From assembly GCA_002448495.1 (NCBI GenBank), contig DJYL01000178.1, forward strand, positions 1,812 through 19,548: 17,737 nucleotides of DNA, read 5' to 3'. The translations under genes were made by a program, and so were the position numbers. Under the pieces are notes generated by a model that worked only from the letters and a program-made list of their open reading frames with translations, had not been told where the DNA came from and searched no databases. The stretch is from Pseudoselenomonas ruminantium. Its GTDB lineage: Bacteria; Bacillota; Negativicutes; Selenomonadales; Selenomonadaceae. Of this stretch, positions 8,348 through 17,737 are shown in pieces; positions within the stretch are counted from its first letter, which is position 1; each line of letters begins with the position of its first letter.

Positions 8348-8370
8348 GTCTTATCACTACGATGTAACTC

Positions 8371-8817
8371 TTACCCCTGCAAGAAGCTCTTTACAATTGT
8401 ATTAACCATCTTCCCATCAGCGCGCCCCTTAACCTTCGGCATCAGCACGCCCATAACCTTCCCCATATCTTTCGGCGTAGCAGCCCCGGTCTGCTCTACA
8501 GCAGCTTTCACCAGTTCACGCACTTCATCTTCGGAAAGCTGTGCGGGCAGGTACGGCAGGAGCACATCAATCTCCGCCTGCGTCTTTTCCACCAAATCCT
8601 CACGGCCGCCCTTCTGGAATTCCTCAATGGAATCACGGCGCATCTTTACTTCCTTGCTGATAACCGCGATTACATCTTCCTCGCCCAGTTCCTTCTGCCC
8701 GTCGATTTCCTGCTGACGAATGGCACCGCGCACCATACGGATAACGGCCAGACGTTCCTTTTCCTTGTTCTTCATGGCTTCTTTCATATCTGCGGTAAGC
8801 TGTTCTTTTAACGACAT
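8371..8817 (-). CDS. yqeY: GatB/YqeY domain protein
   Basis: The 148-residue soluble protein is of the YqeY family, related to the C-terminal tRNA-binding domain of GatB; its exact role is unsettled. Recognisable stretches are MSLKEQLTADMKEAMKNKEK at the N-terminus, RLAVIRMVRGAIRQQEID (about 22-39), the YLPAQLSEDEVRELV centre, and KDMGKVMGVLMPKVKGRADG near the C-terminus. The start at 8817 is preceded by GGAGGAAG at five bases; an in-frame extension to 8850 would swallow this site. It follows rpsU, the arrangement seen in Bacillus and many Firmicutes, with a hairpin between the two genes that probably reduces yqeY expression relative to rpsU. Confidence 0.95.
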   Translation of the reverse strand: MSLKEQLTADMKEAMKNKEKERLAVIRMVRGAIRQQEIDGQKELGEEDVIAVISKEVKMRRDSIEEFQKGGREDLVEKTQAEIDVLLPYLPAQLSEDEVRELVKAAVEQTGAATPKDMGKVMGVLMPKVKGRADGKMVNTIVKSFLQG

Positions 8818-8848
8818 ATCTTCTTCCTCCAATATAAATCCATATAAC

Positions 8849-8886
8849 AAAAAGACACCTGAAAATCTTACGACCTGCAGGTGTCC
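8849..8886 (-). terminator. Hairpin between rpsU and yqeY (terminator or attenuator)
   Basis: GACACCTG (8854-8861) and CAGGTGTC (8878-8885) form an 8-bp stem with a 16-nt loop, followed on the minus strand by TTTTT. The large loop makes it moderate in strength, so partial read-through into yqeY is likely. Confidence 0.65.
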
Positions 8887-8894
8887 CGCGCAAA

Positions 8895-9074
8895 TTATCT
8901 GAACTTGCGTTTACGAGCTGCCTCAGATTTCTTCTTGCGGCGAACGCTCGGTTTCTCGTAATGTTCACGTTTTCTCACTTCAGCCAGCGTACCAGCTTTC
9001 TGGGACATACGCTTGAAGCGGCGGAGAGCACTATCGATTGATTCATTTTTACCAACTTTAATTTCGTTTGCCAT
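8895..9074 (-). CDS. rpsU: 30S ribosomal protein S21
   Basis: This 59-residue, strongly basic protein is bS21, which sits on the small ribosomal subunit near the anti-Shine-Dalgarno end of 16S rRNA. The N-terminus [20 protein letters not shown] and the tail with [17 protein letters not shown] are diagnostic. The ATG at 9074 follows a G-rich ribosome binding site (GGAGGGGGG), and there is a near-consensus promoter about 60 bp upstream. It lies between the HIT-family gene and yqeY, the usual Firmicute order. Confidence 0.97.
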   Translation of the reverse strand: MANEIKVGKNESIDSALRRFKRMSQKAGTLAEVRKREHYEKPSVRRKKKSEAARKRKFR

Positions 9075-9133
9075 CTATTTTTCCCCCCCTCCACTTAACA
9101 TGGGAGTTTGTGTTTTCAAAACTACACCACGCT

Positions 9134-9163
9134 ATTATACAATAATAATCGCGCCCGTGTCAA
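9134..9163 (-). promoter_or_regulatory. Strong promoter of rpsU
   Basis: On the minus strand TTGACA (9158-9163) and TATAAT (9134-9139) are both perfect consensus boxes with 18-bp spacing. The 5' leader to the rpsU ATG is about 50-60 nt. A dedicated promoter means rpsU does not depend on read-through from the HIT gene. Confidence 0.85.
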
Positions 9164-9182
9164 CACAAATCCGCACAAATCG

Positions 9183-9530
9183 TCAGCCGGGGGGCCATTG
9201 CATGGAGCGACCGCCTAAGAGATGGAAGTGCAGATGTTTCACCGTCTGACCGCCTTCATCACCGGTATTGGCAACAACCCGGAAACCTTTTTCGGCCACA
9301 CCAAGTTCGCGGGCCAACTGCGGAATAACATCCACCAGAATATGAGCAGCCAGTTCCTTGTCCTCAGCCTTGAGTTCTGCCACACTTGCTACATGTTTCT
9401 TGGGAATCACCAGCACATGAACAGGCGCCTGCGGTTCCAAATCCTTGAACGCCAGCACGGTCTCATCCTCATAAACCACCGTAGACGGAATTTCCTTGCC
9501 TGCAATCTTGCAAAAAATACAATCTGCCAT
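9183..9530 (-). CDS. HIT family (histidine triad, HinT-like) nucleotide hydrolase
   Basis: This is a 115-residue cytosolic nucleotide-binding protein of the HINT branch, whose members hydrolyse adenosine phosphoramidates and related nucleotides. The triad HLHFHLLGG (99-107) is intact; His101 is the expected nucleophile. N-terminal CIFCKI (4-9) and the mid-region HVLVIPKKHVAS (38-49) are family signatures, and the C-terminus MQWPPG is typical of bacterial HinT proteins. Two adjacent ATGs (9533, 9530) follow AGGAGG; 9530 gives eight-base spacing and the standard MADCIF start. It is divergently transcribed from the XRE gene across 161 bp. I could not define its own promoter with confidence. Confidence 0.95.
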   Translation of the reverse strand: MADCIFCKIAGKEIPSTVVYEDETVLAFKDLEPQAPVHVLVIPKKHVASVAELKAEDKELAAHILVDVIPQLARELGVAEKGFRVVANTGDEGGQTVKHLHFHLLGGRSMQWPPG

Positions 9531-9618
9531 CATTTACACCTCCTTTACAAATCGCATATTAAATATAATTCGTCAAAAGCAAAAAAATCCCTGCAATCCT
9601 GAAAAAAATATTTTCTGC

Positions 9619-9647
9619 TTGCTTTTTGGCTTACACCATGTTACACT
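9619..9647 (+). promoter_or_regulatory. Candidate promoter of the XRE-ImmA island
   Basis: TTGCTT (9619-9624) and TACACT (9642-9647) have 17-bp spacing on the plus strand, 45 bp before the XRE start. Both boxes are imperfect. The -10 overlaps the second TTACAC repeat, so a bound repressor would block polymerase. Confidence 0.4.
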
Positions 9648-9666
9648 TTGAGTAATTCAATTACAC
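9631..9666 (+). promoter_or_regulatory. Candidate operator: helically phased TTACAC repeats and palindrome
   Basis: TTACAC occurs at 9631, 9641 and 9661, exactly one and two helical turns apart. Between the last two lies GTAATTCAATTAC (9652-9664), a perfect 13-nt palindrome with six-base half-sites. The array covers the candidate -10 and the transcription start region of the XRE gene, which is where an autorepressor would bind. Binding by this XRE protein is inferred. Confidence 0.5.
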
Positions 9667-9691
9667 AGATGCACCAAAGGAGTTTGATATT

Positions 9692-10093
9692 ATGAACTTC
9701 GCTGAAAAATTGCGCCAGCTGCGCAATCAGAAAGGAATTAGTCAGGAAGCCGCCGCCAAAGCCATTGGCGTAACCCGCCGCACCTATATTTCCTACGAAC
9801 GCGATGGCCGCTATCCCAAGACCCGTGAACGCTATGCCAAACTGGCAGAACTGTTTGGCGTAGACACCAACTACCTCTATACCGAAAACGAAAGCTTTTT
9901 AAGTCAGGCTGAAGCGGAATACGGCCGCAACGGCATGAAACAAGCGACCGTTTTGGTCAATGAGTTATCCGGACTCTTTGCCGGCGGTGAGCTCAGCGAA
10001 GAAGACCGCGATGCCGTTATGCAATCCTTACAGGAGGCCTATTGGCTGGCAAAAAAGGAAAACAGGAAGTACCGAAAAAACTCTAAGGAGTGA
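9692..10093 (+). CDS. XRE-family helix-turn-helix transcriptional regulator
   Basis: The 133-residue protein has an N-terminal Cro/CI-type HTH domain (residues about 4-63: KLRQLRNQKGISQEAAAKAI, then GVTRRTYISYERDGRYPK), a DNA-binding fold of phage-type repressors and many chromosomal regulators. The C-terminal half (about 70-133) is helical, acidic and then basic, with no domain I recognise; it may hold the dimerisation or protease-sensitive region. AAGGAG lies nine bases before the ATG. The stop TGA lies just after the ribosome binding site of the metallopeptidase gene, so the two genes are translationally linked. Autoregulation through the phased TTACAC repeats is likely. The pairing with ImmA/IrrE points to a repressor relieved by proteolysis. 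Confidence 0.9.
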   Translation: MNFAEKLRQLRNQKGISQEAAAKAIGVTRRTYISYERDGRYPKTRERYAKLAELFGVDTNYLYTENESFLSQAEAEYGRNGMKQATVLVNELSGLFAGGELSEEDRDAVMQSLQEAYWLAKKENRKYRKNSKE

Positions 10094-10098
10094 ATGAC

Positions 10099-10620
10099 GT
10101 GGATTCAGAACAGTGCCATAAACGTGCCCGCGAGATAATCCGGCAGGTTGGCCGCCGTGATATGCGACAAGCAGCGCGTGAACTCAATATCAAGGTTCTT
10201 TATAATGAAAACTTCTCGAAACTTTTGGGTATGTACTTCTGCCAATGGCGTCACCGCTTTATTTTCCTCAATACCAATTTGGACGATATTTGGCAGAACA
10301 TGGTTCTGGCTCACGAAATCGGCCATGACCAGCTGCATCGTGACATTGCCAAGCATCAGCAAATGCACGAATTTGAACTATTCCGCTTGAACAGCCGCAC
10401 CGAATATGAAGCCAACGCCTTTGCCGCCCATCTGTTGATGGATACGGATGAAGTTTACGCCGAACTGAAAGACGGCTGTGATGAATTCACCCTTGCCCAA
10501 AAGATGAACTGCAACATCAATCTGACATTGATAAAATTGCAGGAAATGGCCAAACTGGGCTACGATATCCGCCCCAGCGACCGTGCTGACAGTCAGTTCT
10601 TCAAAAAAATCCGCGTATGA
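10099..10620 (+). CDS. ImmA/IrrE family metallopeptidase
   Basis: The 173-residue protein carries HEIGH (His72, Glu73, His76), the zinc-binding motif of the ImmA/IrrE (COG2856) peptidases, and downstream TEYEANAFAAHLLM (101-114), which supplies the expected third ligand (Glu102 or Glu104). Known members cleave a partner XRE repressor (ImmA-ImmR of ICEBs1, IrrE-DdrO in Deinococcus). The GTG at 10099 is chosen because AAGGAG (10085-10090) is eight bases upstream; the GTG at 10090 overlaps that site. There is no N-terminal HTH, so its substrate is presumably the XRE protein encoded immediately before it. No integrase or conjugation gene is nearby, so a mobile-element origin is not supported within the window. 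Confidence 0.9.
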   Translation: MDSEQCHKRAREIIRQVGRRDMRQAARELNIKVLYNENFSKLLGMYFCQWRHRFIFLNTNLDDIWQNMVLAHEIGHDQLHRDIAKHQQMHEFELFRLNSRTEYEANAFAAHLLMDTDEVYAELKDGCDEFTLAQKMNCNINLTLIKLQEMAKLGYDIRPSDRADSQFFKKIRV

Positions 10621-10729
10621 TTTTAGAGCGTAATAAATATTTTTTTCAAACGTATATACAAATACAAAGATATAACGCGATAATACAGGGAGTATCCTTT
10701 TCCCAATATAATTTTACGGAGGTATCACT

Positions 10730-10933
10730 ATGACTAACGCAATCATCCATTACGAAGTAATTATGAACATTGTCCTGATTGTTTTGGTGGTCTGCCTCGC
10801 CACCTACACCATTGCTCAGGATATGCGTCTGCGGAAATACAAATTGCTGCTGGCCGATAAACAGTCCGGCAATACACACAAGTCTAACCAGCAAGGCAAG
10901 CCCGCCATCCTGCACAGCCGATTAGCGGCGTAA
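10730..10933 (+). CDS. Small single-pass membrane protein, function unknown
   Basis: The 67-residue protein has one strongly hydrophobic segment (IMNIVLIVLVVCLATYTIA, residues 11-29) followed by a basic, hydrophilic tail (RLRKYKLL, then a Lys/Gln/Ser-rich stretch). GGAGGT lies six bases upstream of the ATG, a much better start than anything on the opposite strand. It lies 109 bp after the metallopeptidase gene, in the same direction, and is followed by a strong terminator, so it completes the plus-strand island. I recognise no family. Size and topology would fit a small membrane effector, an anchoring peptide or a toxin-like protein; this is inference only. Confidence 0.65.
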   Translation: MTNAIIHYEVIMNIVLIVLVVCLATYTIAQDMRLRKYKLLLADKQSGNTHKSNQQGKPAILHSRLAA

Positions 10934-10960
10934 ACCTTGCAGTTAATTCCCTACACGACT

Positions 10961-11006
10961 CAGGAGCTATGTGAAGTTGGATTGTTTTCCACTCACATAG
11001 CTCCTG
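10961..11006 (+). terminator. Terminator of the plus-strand island
   Basis: CAGGAGCTATGTGA (10961-10974) and TCACATAGCTCCTG (10993-11006) are perfect 14-bp complements, followed on the plus strand by TTTTGCGTTTT. There is no T-run on the minus side. It lies between the small membrane protein gene and the convergent bgl operon and may also slow transcripts leaving the latter. Confidence 0.85.
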
Positions 11007-11020
11007 TTTTGCGTTTTACG

Positions 11021-14534
<3,514 letters not shown>

Positions 14535-14537
14535 TAA

Positions 14538-14584
14538 AAAAAATACAGCCATGCCGCGATATCGTCCTGCATAGCTGTATTTTT
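14538..14584 (-). terminator. Terminator of the RTX repeat-protein gene
   Basis: AAAATACAGC-x-ATGC and GCAT-x-GCTGTATTTT form a 15-bp stem with one mismatch around a 14-nt loop (14555-14568), ending in a T-run on the minus strand. It starts about 20 bp past the RTX stop codon. Confidence 0.82.
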
Positions 14585-14604
14585 ATTTTATTTTGCCTTA
14601 TTGG

Positions 14605-17600
14605 TTAGATTTGTCCAGTTTTCCTCTGTGAAGGAATCGCGGCAGAAAACTCCGGCGAAGATACCAGTCTGTTCGACATACCGGTCTTATCTGCCGAAAC
14701 TGCCAGCAGTTTGCTGACACCTGCCGAAGCCCCCGTACCAATGGATTGCACCCGCGTCATATAGTTCAGGGAAACCTTGGATTCGGTTAAAGGTGCCTGC
14801 TCAACTCCCTGCAACAGATTCGTCAATTCCGACGCTTTCTTGTTCTTCAGTGTCAAATGACCGCCCTGTCCACTTGTCAAAACAATGTCCTGTCCTTGTA
14901 CTGCATAGGATTGAATCGTCTCATCAAACATCTCTATTTCATCCTTTGTATCATCATAATTATATACCTTATCATGCCCCCAATACTCACTACCAAACCA
15001 AACAATCGTATCCTTACCCACACTGCAGTATATCAAATCCTCGCCTTTACCACCATAAAATCTCGTTTCTCCCTCACTTCCGTATAATTTATCATTGCCT
15101 TCTCCACCATCCAGATTACTGCTACTATTACCAGCCCAAATAATATTATCTCTTTCATCACCAGTTATGTTAATATACGACGATACTCCTCTTGCATCCA
15201 TATTTTTTATATCCGTTTTATAATTATTCATATCATAGTAACTGCTCTGATATTTATCGGTAACCACGATTTTCCCGTTGGCCACATCTTTTTCTGCCCC
15301 TTCAGGCAGCTTTTTGTCACGCCAATAGGTCCACAGACTACCATCCTTAGCCTTAACATCAATATCTTCTGCTTTGACGTTCTTGACGGTCAGGCTGCTT
15401 GTATCGGTCTTTAAGACAACATCATTACCTTTTACTTCATAACTGCGGATATATTCACGTCCCTGCTCAATAATATCCTGTCCTTTGGTGTAGTTCCAAA
15501 TAACCAGGCCGGTCATATTTGTACCGTATAAATTGAATGTATCCTTCCCTGCACCACCAAAATAATTCGAATTGGAGTTATCGCTAATGGAAAAATAATT
15601 TTCTATAGAATTGCCGATAATAAATCGGTTTGGTTCCCAACACCAAAAGCCGGAACGTCCTGCCTTATTTCCAGAAGCGTTGACAACCTTGATGCATTCC
15701 TCTATCTTTGCATCCCAAGATAATCCAATACTATCTGTATTATTCTCCGAAACAGTAAAATACGTTCCTCCATCACTTAGTCGATTTTCATCTACAGGCA
15801 CCCCCTCTTTCTCATACATATAGGTTGCTCGTATGCCATCCTTATCCCAGATGTTTAGTATCTTATTTACACCATTTTTAATGGTCATTCTGCCGGCGCC
15901 GGATTTCAGGATAACATCGTTACCATTAAGCTCATAGCCATCATAAGAACCAGCAAGCTGGATAATATCCAATCCGGATTGATAATCTGCAATGGTCTGA
16001 TTGGCAGCCGTTGTATTCATCCTGTAATTTTTCTGCTGTGTCCCGCTTAATCCGGCAAAGCCATAGTTTTGCACCGTTTCCTTGCCATTGCTGTCCTTAA
16101 TGACCAGGTTCTTATACAGGCCTTCCTTGATAAGGACGGAACCATTCGTGGTCTGCAGAGTCACATCCTTATTATTAATCGTATATCCCAGTATCTGCGT
16201 TCCCTGCAGCTGCAGAATATCCTTGTCGCTCTCATAGTTGGCAATCACATCACTGCCACCGTTAGCCCTAAGGACAAACGTATCTGCATTACTGCTGCCA
16301 TAAAATGTTTCATCCGCAGAGGAACCACTTAATGTGAGTGAATAATGCGCCTCTCTGCCATCCACTGTCGATGCCGGATAACCTTCGTCCAAATCCAGCT
16401 CCCCAGAAAACCAGTAGCTCAATTCAATAGTCTTTCCATCCTCCGAATAAGAAGCATACTCAGGCAATTCCCGGCGATATGTCTTATGAACCAACGTAGA
16501 ACCTGTTTTAAGCAGAATATCCTTGCCAGCACCATTTTGAACGCGAATTTGACCTGTGCCATTCTGGATAACAACATCTTTGCCATCCAGTTCTCCTTCT
16601 CCAGACCAATCCGCAGACAATTGAATAATATCCTTGCCCTTTTCATAGTTACGAATCGTATCATTCCCGGCATTCTTTGCAAAAACAAACGTATCCGTAC
16701 CAGCACCACCAATAAGGGTATCATTGCCCAGACCGCCTGTCAGTACAGCGCCGCCAGTGCCAGCGGTCAGCGTATCATTGCCGCGGCCGCCCGTCAGGGT
16801 TGCCTTTCCGGCACCGCCGGAAAGATTCAGTGCCTGCGCCGTATTGCCGCCATTGATAACCACGGCACCCTTTACCTTCGAACCATCTACCTTGCGGACA
16901 CGCGCATCGTAATCCGACAGGTTATACGTTCCCTTTGCCGCAGCCCCCAACACGAGGACAGAATTATTATTCGTATAGGCATCACCAGCAGCTAATTTCT
17001 TGCTGTCTACCACCTTCGTTGCAATGGTTCCCTGCGCATTCGCCAGCAAAATCTTCTTGTTGCGTGCGCCCTTGACCACCACTTTGGTGCTGCCGTCATA
17101 CAGGATAACATCCTGCCCGGATAAATCCGTGCCTGTCAAGCTGCCCGTTATGAAGCGGATAACATCCTTATTGGCTTCATAACCGCTAATGGTAACTGCG
17201 CCTTTGTTCGCCCCCAATATATAGGTATTTTTGCCTGCACCGCCGATTAACGTCAGCGGCTTATTCACACTGCGTGCATCAACTGTCACATCACCAGCAG
17301 TTTTGCTGATATCCACCTTCTGTACCGCAGGTTCATACCAGGCCAGGTTCAAGGTGCCGGTAAAACCTGCCGACAGGCTGATACCCGCTTTCCCAGCCAG
17401 ATACGACGCTCCCTTGGGCAGATTGCGATAGACATATTTCGTGAGGGTCTTGCCTTCTGCCTGAATGGTCAGGTTCTTGAGCGTGCCATTTTCCACAACA
17501 ATCTTGCTCGTACCATCGTAGAGAACAACTTCATTACCCGCTGCTTCAATCTTATCGAGTTTGCCTGTACGCAGCTTGATGATGTCTTTCCCCGGCTGGT

Positions 17601-17737
17601 AGCCACGGATACGGTCCGCACCTTCATTCCTGCCTGCAACGAAAGTATCTATACCGCTGCCGCCAATAAGGGTATCATTGCCAAGGCCGCCTGTCAGTAC
17701 AGCGCCGCCAGTTCCAGCGGTCAGCGTATCATTGCCG
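14605..17737 (-). CDS. Large RTX-type calcium-binding repeat protein (5' end outside window)
   Basis: The frame is open from the stop at 14605 through the window edge, at least 1043 codons; a GTG at 17496 lies inside the frame and is not the start. The protein is a chain of about seven composite repeats. Each has RTX-like nonapeptides (e.g. GGRGNDTLTAG, GGLGNDTLIGGAGTDTF), a strand module such as NYEKGKDIIQLS then LDGKDVVIQNG, and a third part around YRRELPEYASY. RTX nonapeptides bind Ca2+ and form a parallel beta-roll after export. Such proteins leave diderm cells by type I secretion, with the signal at the C-terminus. No secretion genes are in the window. Three cysteines (EECIK, FWCW, IYCSV) are unusual for RTX proteins. 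The 3' third (about 14930-15850) is much more AT-rich than the 5' part. Adhesin, surface-layer or effector role is unknown. Confidence 0.88.
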   Translation of the reverse strand, partial: GNDTLTAGTGGAVLTGGLGNDTLIGGSGIDTFVAGRNEGADRIRGYQPGKDIIKLRTGKLDKIEAAGNEVVLYDGTSKIVVENGTLKNLTIQAEGKTLTKYVYRNLPKGASYLAGKAGISLSAGFTGTLNLAWYEPAVQKVDISKTAGDVTVDARSVNKPLTLIGGAGKNTYILGANKGAVTISGYEANKDVIRFITGSLTGTDLSGQDVILYDGSTKVVVKGARNKKILLANAQGTIATKVVDSKKLAAGDAYTNNNSVLVLGAAAKGTYNLSDYDARVRKVDGSKVKGAVVINGGNTAQALNLSGGAGKATLTGGRGNDTLTAGTGGAVLTGGLGNDTLIGGAGTDTFVFAKNAGNDTIRNYEKGKDIIQLSADWSGEGELDGKDVVIQNGTGQIRVQNGAGKDILLKTGSTLVHKTYRRELPEYASYSEDGKTIELSYWFSGELDLDEGYPASTVDGREAHYSLTLSGSSADETFYGSSNADTFVLRANGGSDVIANYESDKDILQLQGTQILGYTINNKDVTLQTTNGSVLIKEGLYKNLVIKDSNGKETVQNYGFAGLSGTQQKNYRMNTTAANQTIADYQSGLDIIQLAGSYDGYELNGNDVILKSGAGRMTIKNGVNKILNIWDKDGIRATYMYEKEGVPVDENRLSDGGTYFTVSENNTDSIGLSWDAKIEECIKVVNASGNKAGRSGFWCWEPNRFIIGNSIENYFSISDNSNSNYFGGAGKDTFNLYGTNMTGLVIWNYTKGQDIIEQGREYIRSYEVKGNDVVLKTDTSSLTVKNVKAEDIDVKAKDGSLWTYWRDKKLPEGAEKDVANGKIVVTDKYQSSYYDMNNYKTDIKNMDARGVSSYINITGDERDNIIWAGNSSSNLDGGEGNDKLYGSEGETRFYGGKGEDLIYCSVGKDTIVWFGSEYWGHDKVYNYDDTKDEIEMFDETIQSYAVQGQDIVLTSGQGGHLTLKNKKASELTNLLQGVEQAPLTESKVSLNYMTRVQSIGTGASAGVSKLLAVSADKTGMSNRLVSSPEFSAAIPSQRKTGQI
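16709..16783 (-). repeat. 75-bp intragenic repeat of the RTX gene, copy 1
   Basis: This tract encodes the RTX block GNDTLTAGTGGAVLTGGLGN and flanks. It matches 17663-17737 at 72 of 75 positions. The offset is 954 bp, exactly 318 codons. Confidence 0.9.
17663..17737 (-). repeat. 75-bp intragenic repeat of the RTX gene, copy 2
   Basis: This is the upstream copy (relative to the gene) of the same RTX block. It runs to the edge of the window, so the match may continue beyond it. Confidence 0.88.

Noticed and set aside
9692..10620. Prophage or integrative element borders around the XRE-ImmA genes
   Set aside because: No integrase, excisionase, att-like direct repeats or tRNA gene could be seen on either side.
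10646..10915. Minus-strand open frame of 89 codons opposite the small membrane protein gene
   Set aside because: The plus-strand gene has GGAGGT at six bases, matches the direction of the island and is followed by a terminator; the minus frame has none of these.

Overview
The window reads as chromosomal DNA from a diderm member of the Firmicutes (class Negativicutes, most like Selenomonas, Mitsuokella or a relative). This is inferred from two things. One is a Bacillus-like gene order (rpsU, yqeY, nfeD, floA, small membrane protein). The other is a very large RTX-type calcium-binding repeat protein, which fits an organism with an outer membrane. No phage, transposon, CRISPR array, tRNA or rRNA is visible. 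Almost everything is on the minus strand; the only plus-strand genes form one three-gene island at about 9.6-10.9 kb.

Layout, left to right. 1-1208: an ABC-F ATPase of the Uup/YfmR type, whose 3' end lies outside the window. 1388-1903: a small FMN nitroreductase, ending in a 21-bp perfect palindrome that acts as its terminator. 1997-5802: an apparent operon read leftwards, consisting of a secreted AMIN-Amidase_3 cell-wall amidase, a SEC-C zinc-motif protein with a SAP-like N-terminus, and a MATE exporter whose start overlaps the SEC-C stop (TGATG). 6023-8107: nfeD, floA and a small membrane protein ending in a WSEILGKPKAKR motif, tightly spaced and followed by a terminator. 8108-8370: a non-coding block with a 67-bp tandem duplication whose two copies differ only by transitions, and a 27-bp inverted repeat. 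8371-9530: yqeY, rpsU (59 codons) and a HIT-family hydrolase; rpsU has its own near-consensus promoter and a hairpin before yqeY.

9692-10933 (+): an XRE-type regulator, an ImmA/IrrE-type metallopeptidase and a 67-residue single-pass membrane protein. The XRE gene is preceded by TTACAC repeats phased at 10 and 20 bp and by a 13-nt palindrome, which is probably the operator. The island ends in a strong terminator that faces the convergent bgl operon. This is the best candidate in the window for an uncharacterised regulatory or defence-like module.

11021-14534 (-): a beta-glucoside operon, with an EIIBCA permease (bglP type) and a GH1 6-phospho-beta-glucosidase. Its promoter is TTGACA-N17-TATTAT, and its leader carries two LicT/BglG-type antiterminator (RAT) sequences. 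The first overlaps an intrinsic terminator. The second sits just before the ribosome binding site and may control translation. No bglG/licT gene is in the window.

14605-17737 (-): the 3' part (at least 1043 codons) of a giant RTX repeat protein, open to the window edge. It is built from about seven copies of a composite repeat and contains a 75-bp tract repeated at 96% identity exactly 318 codons apart.
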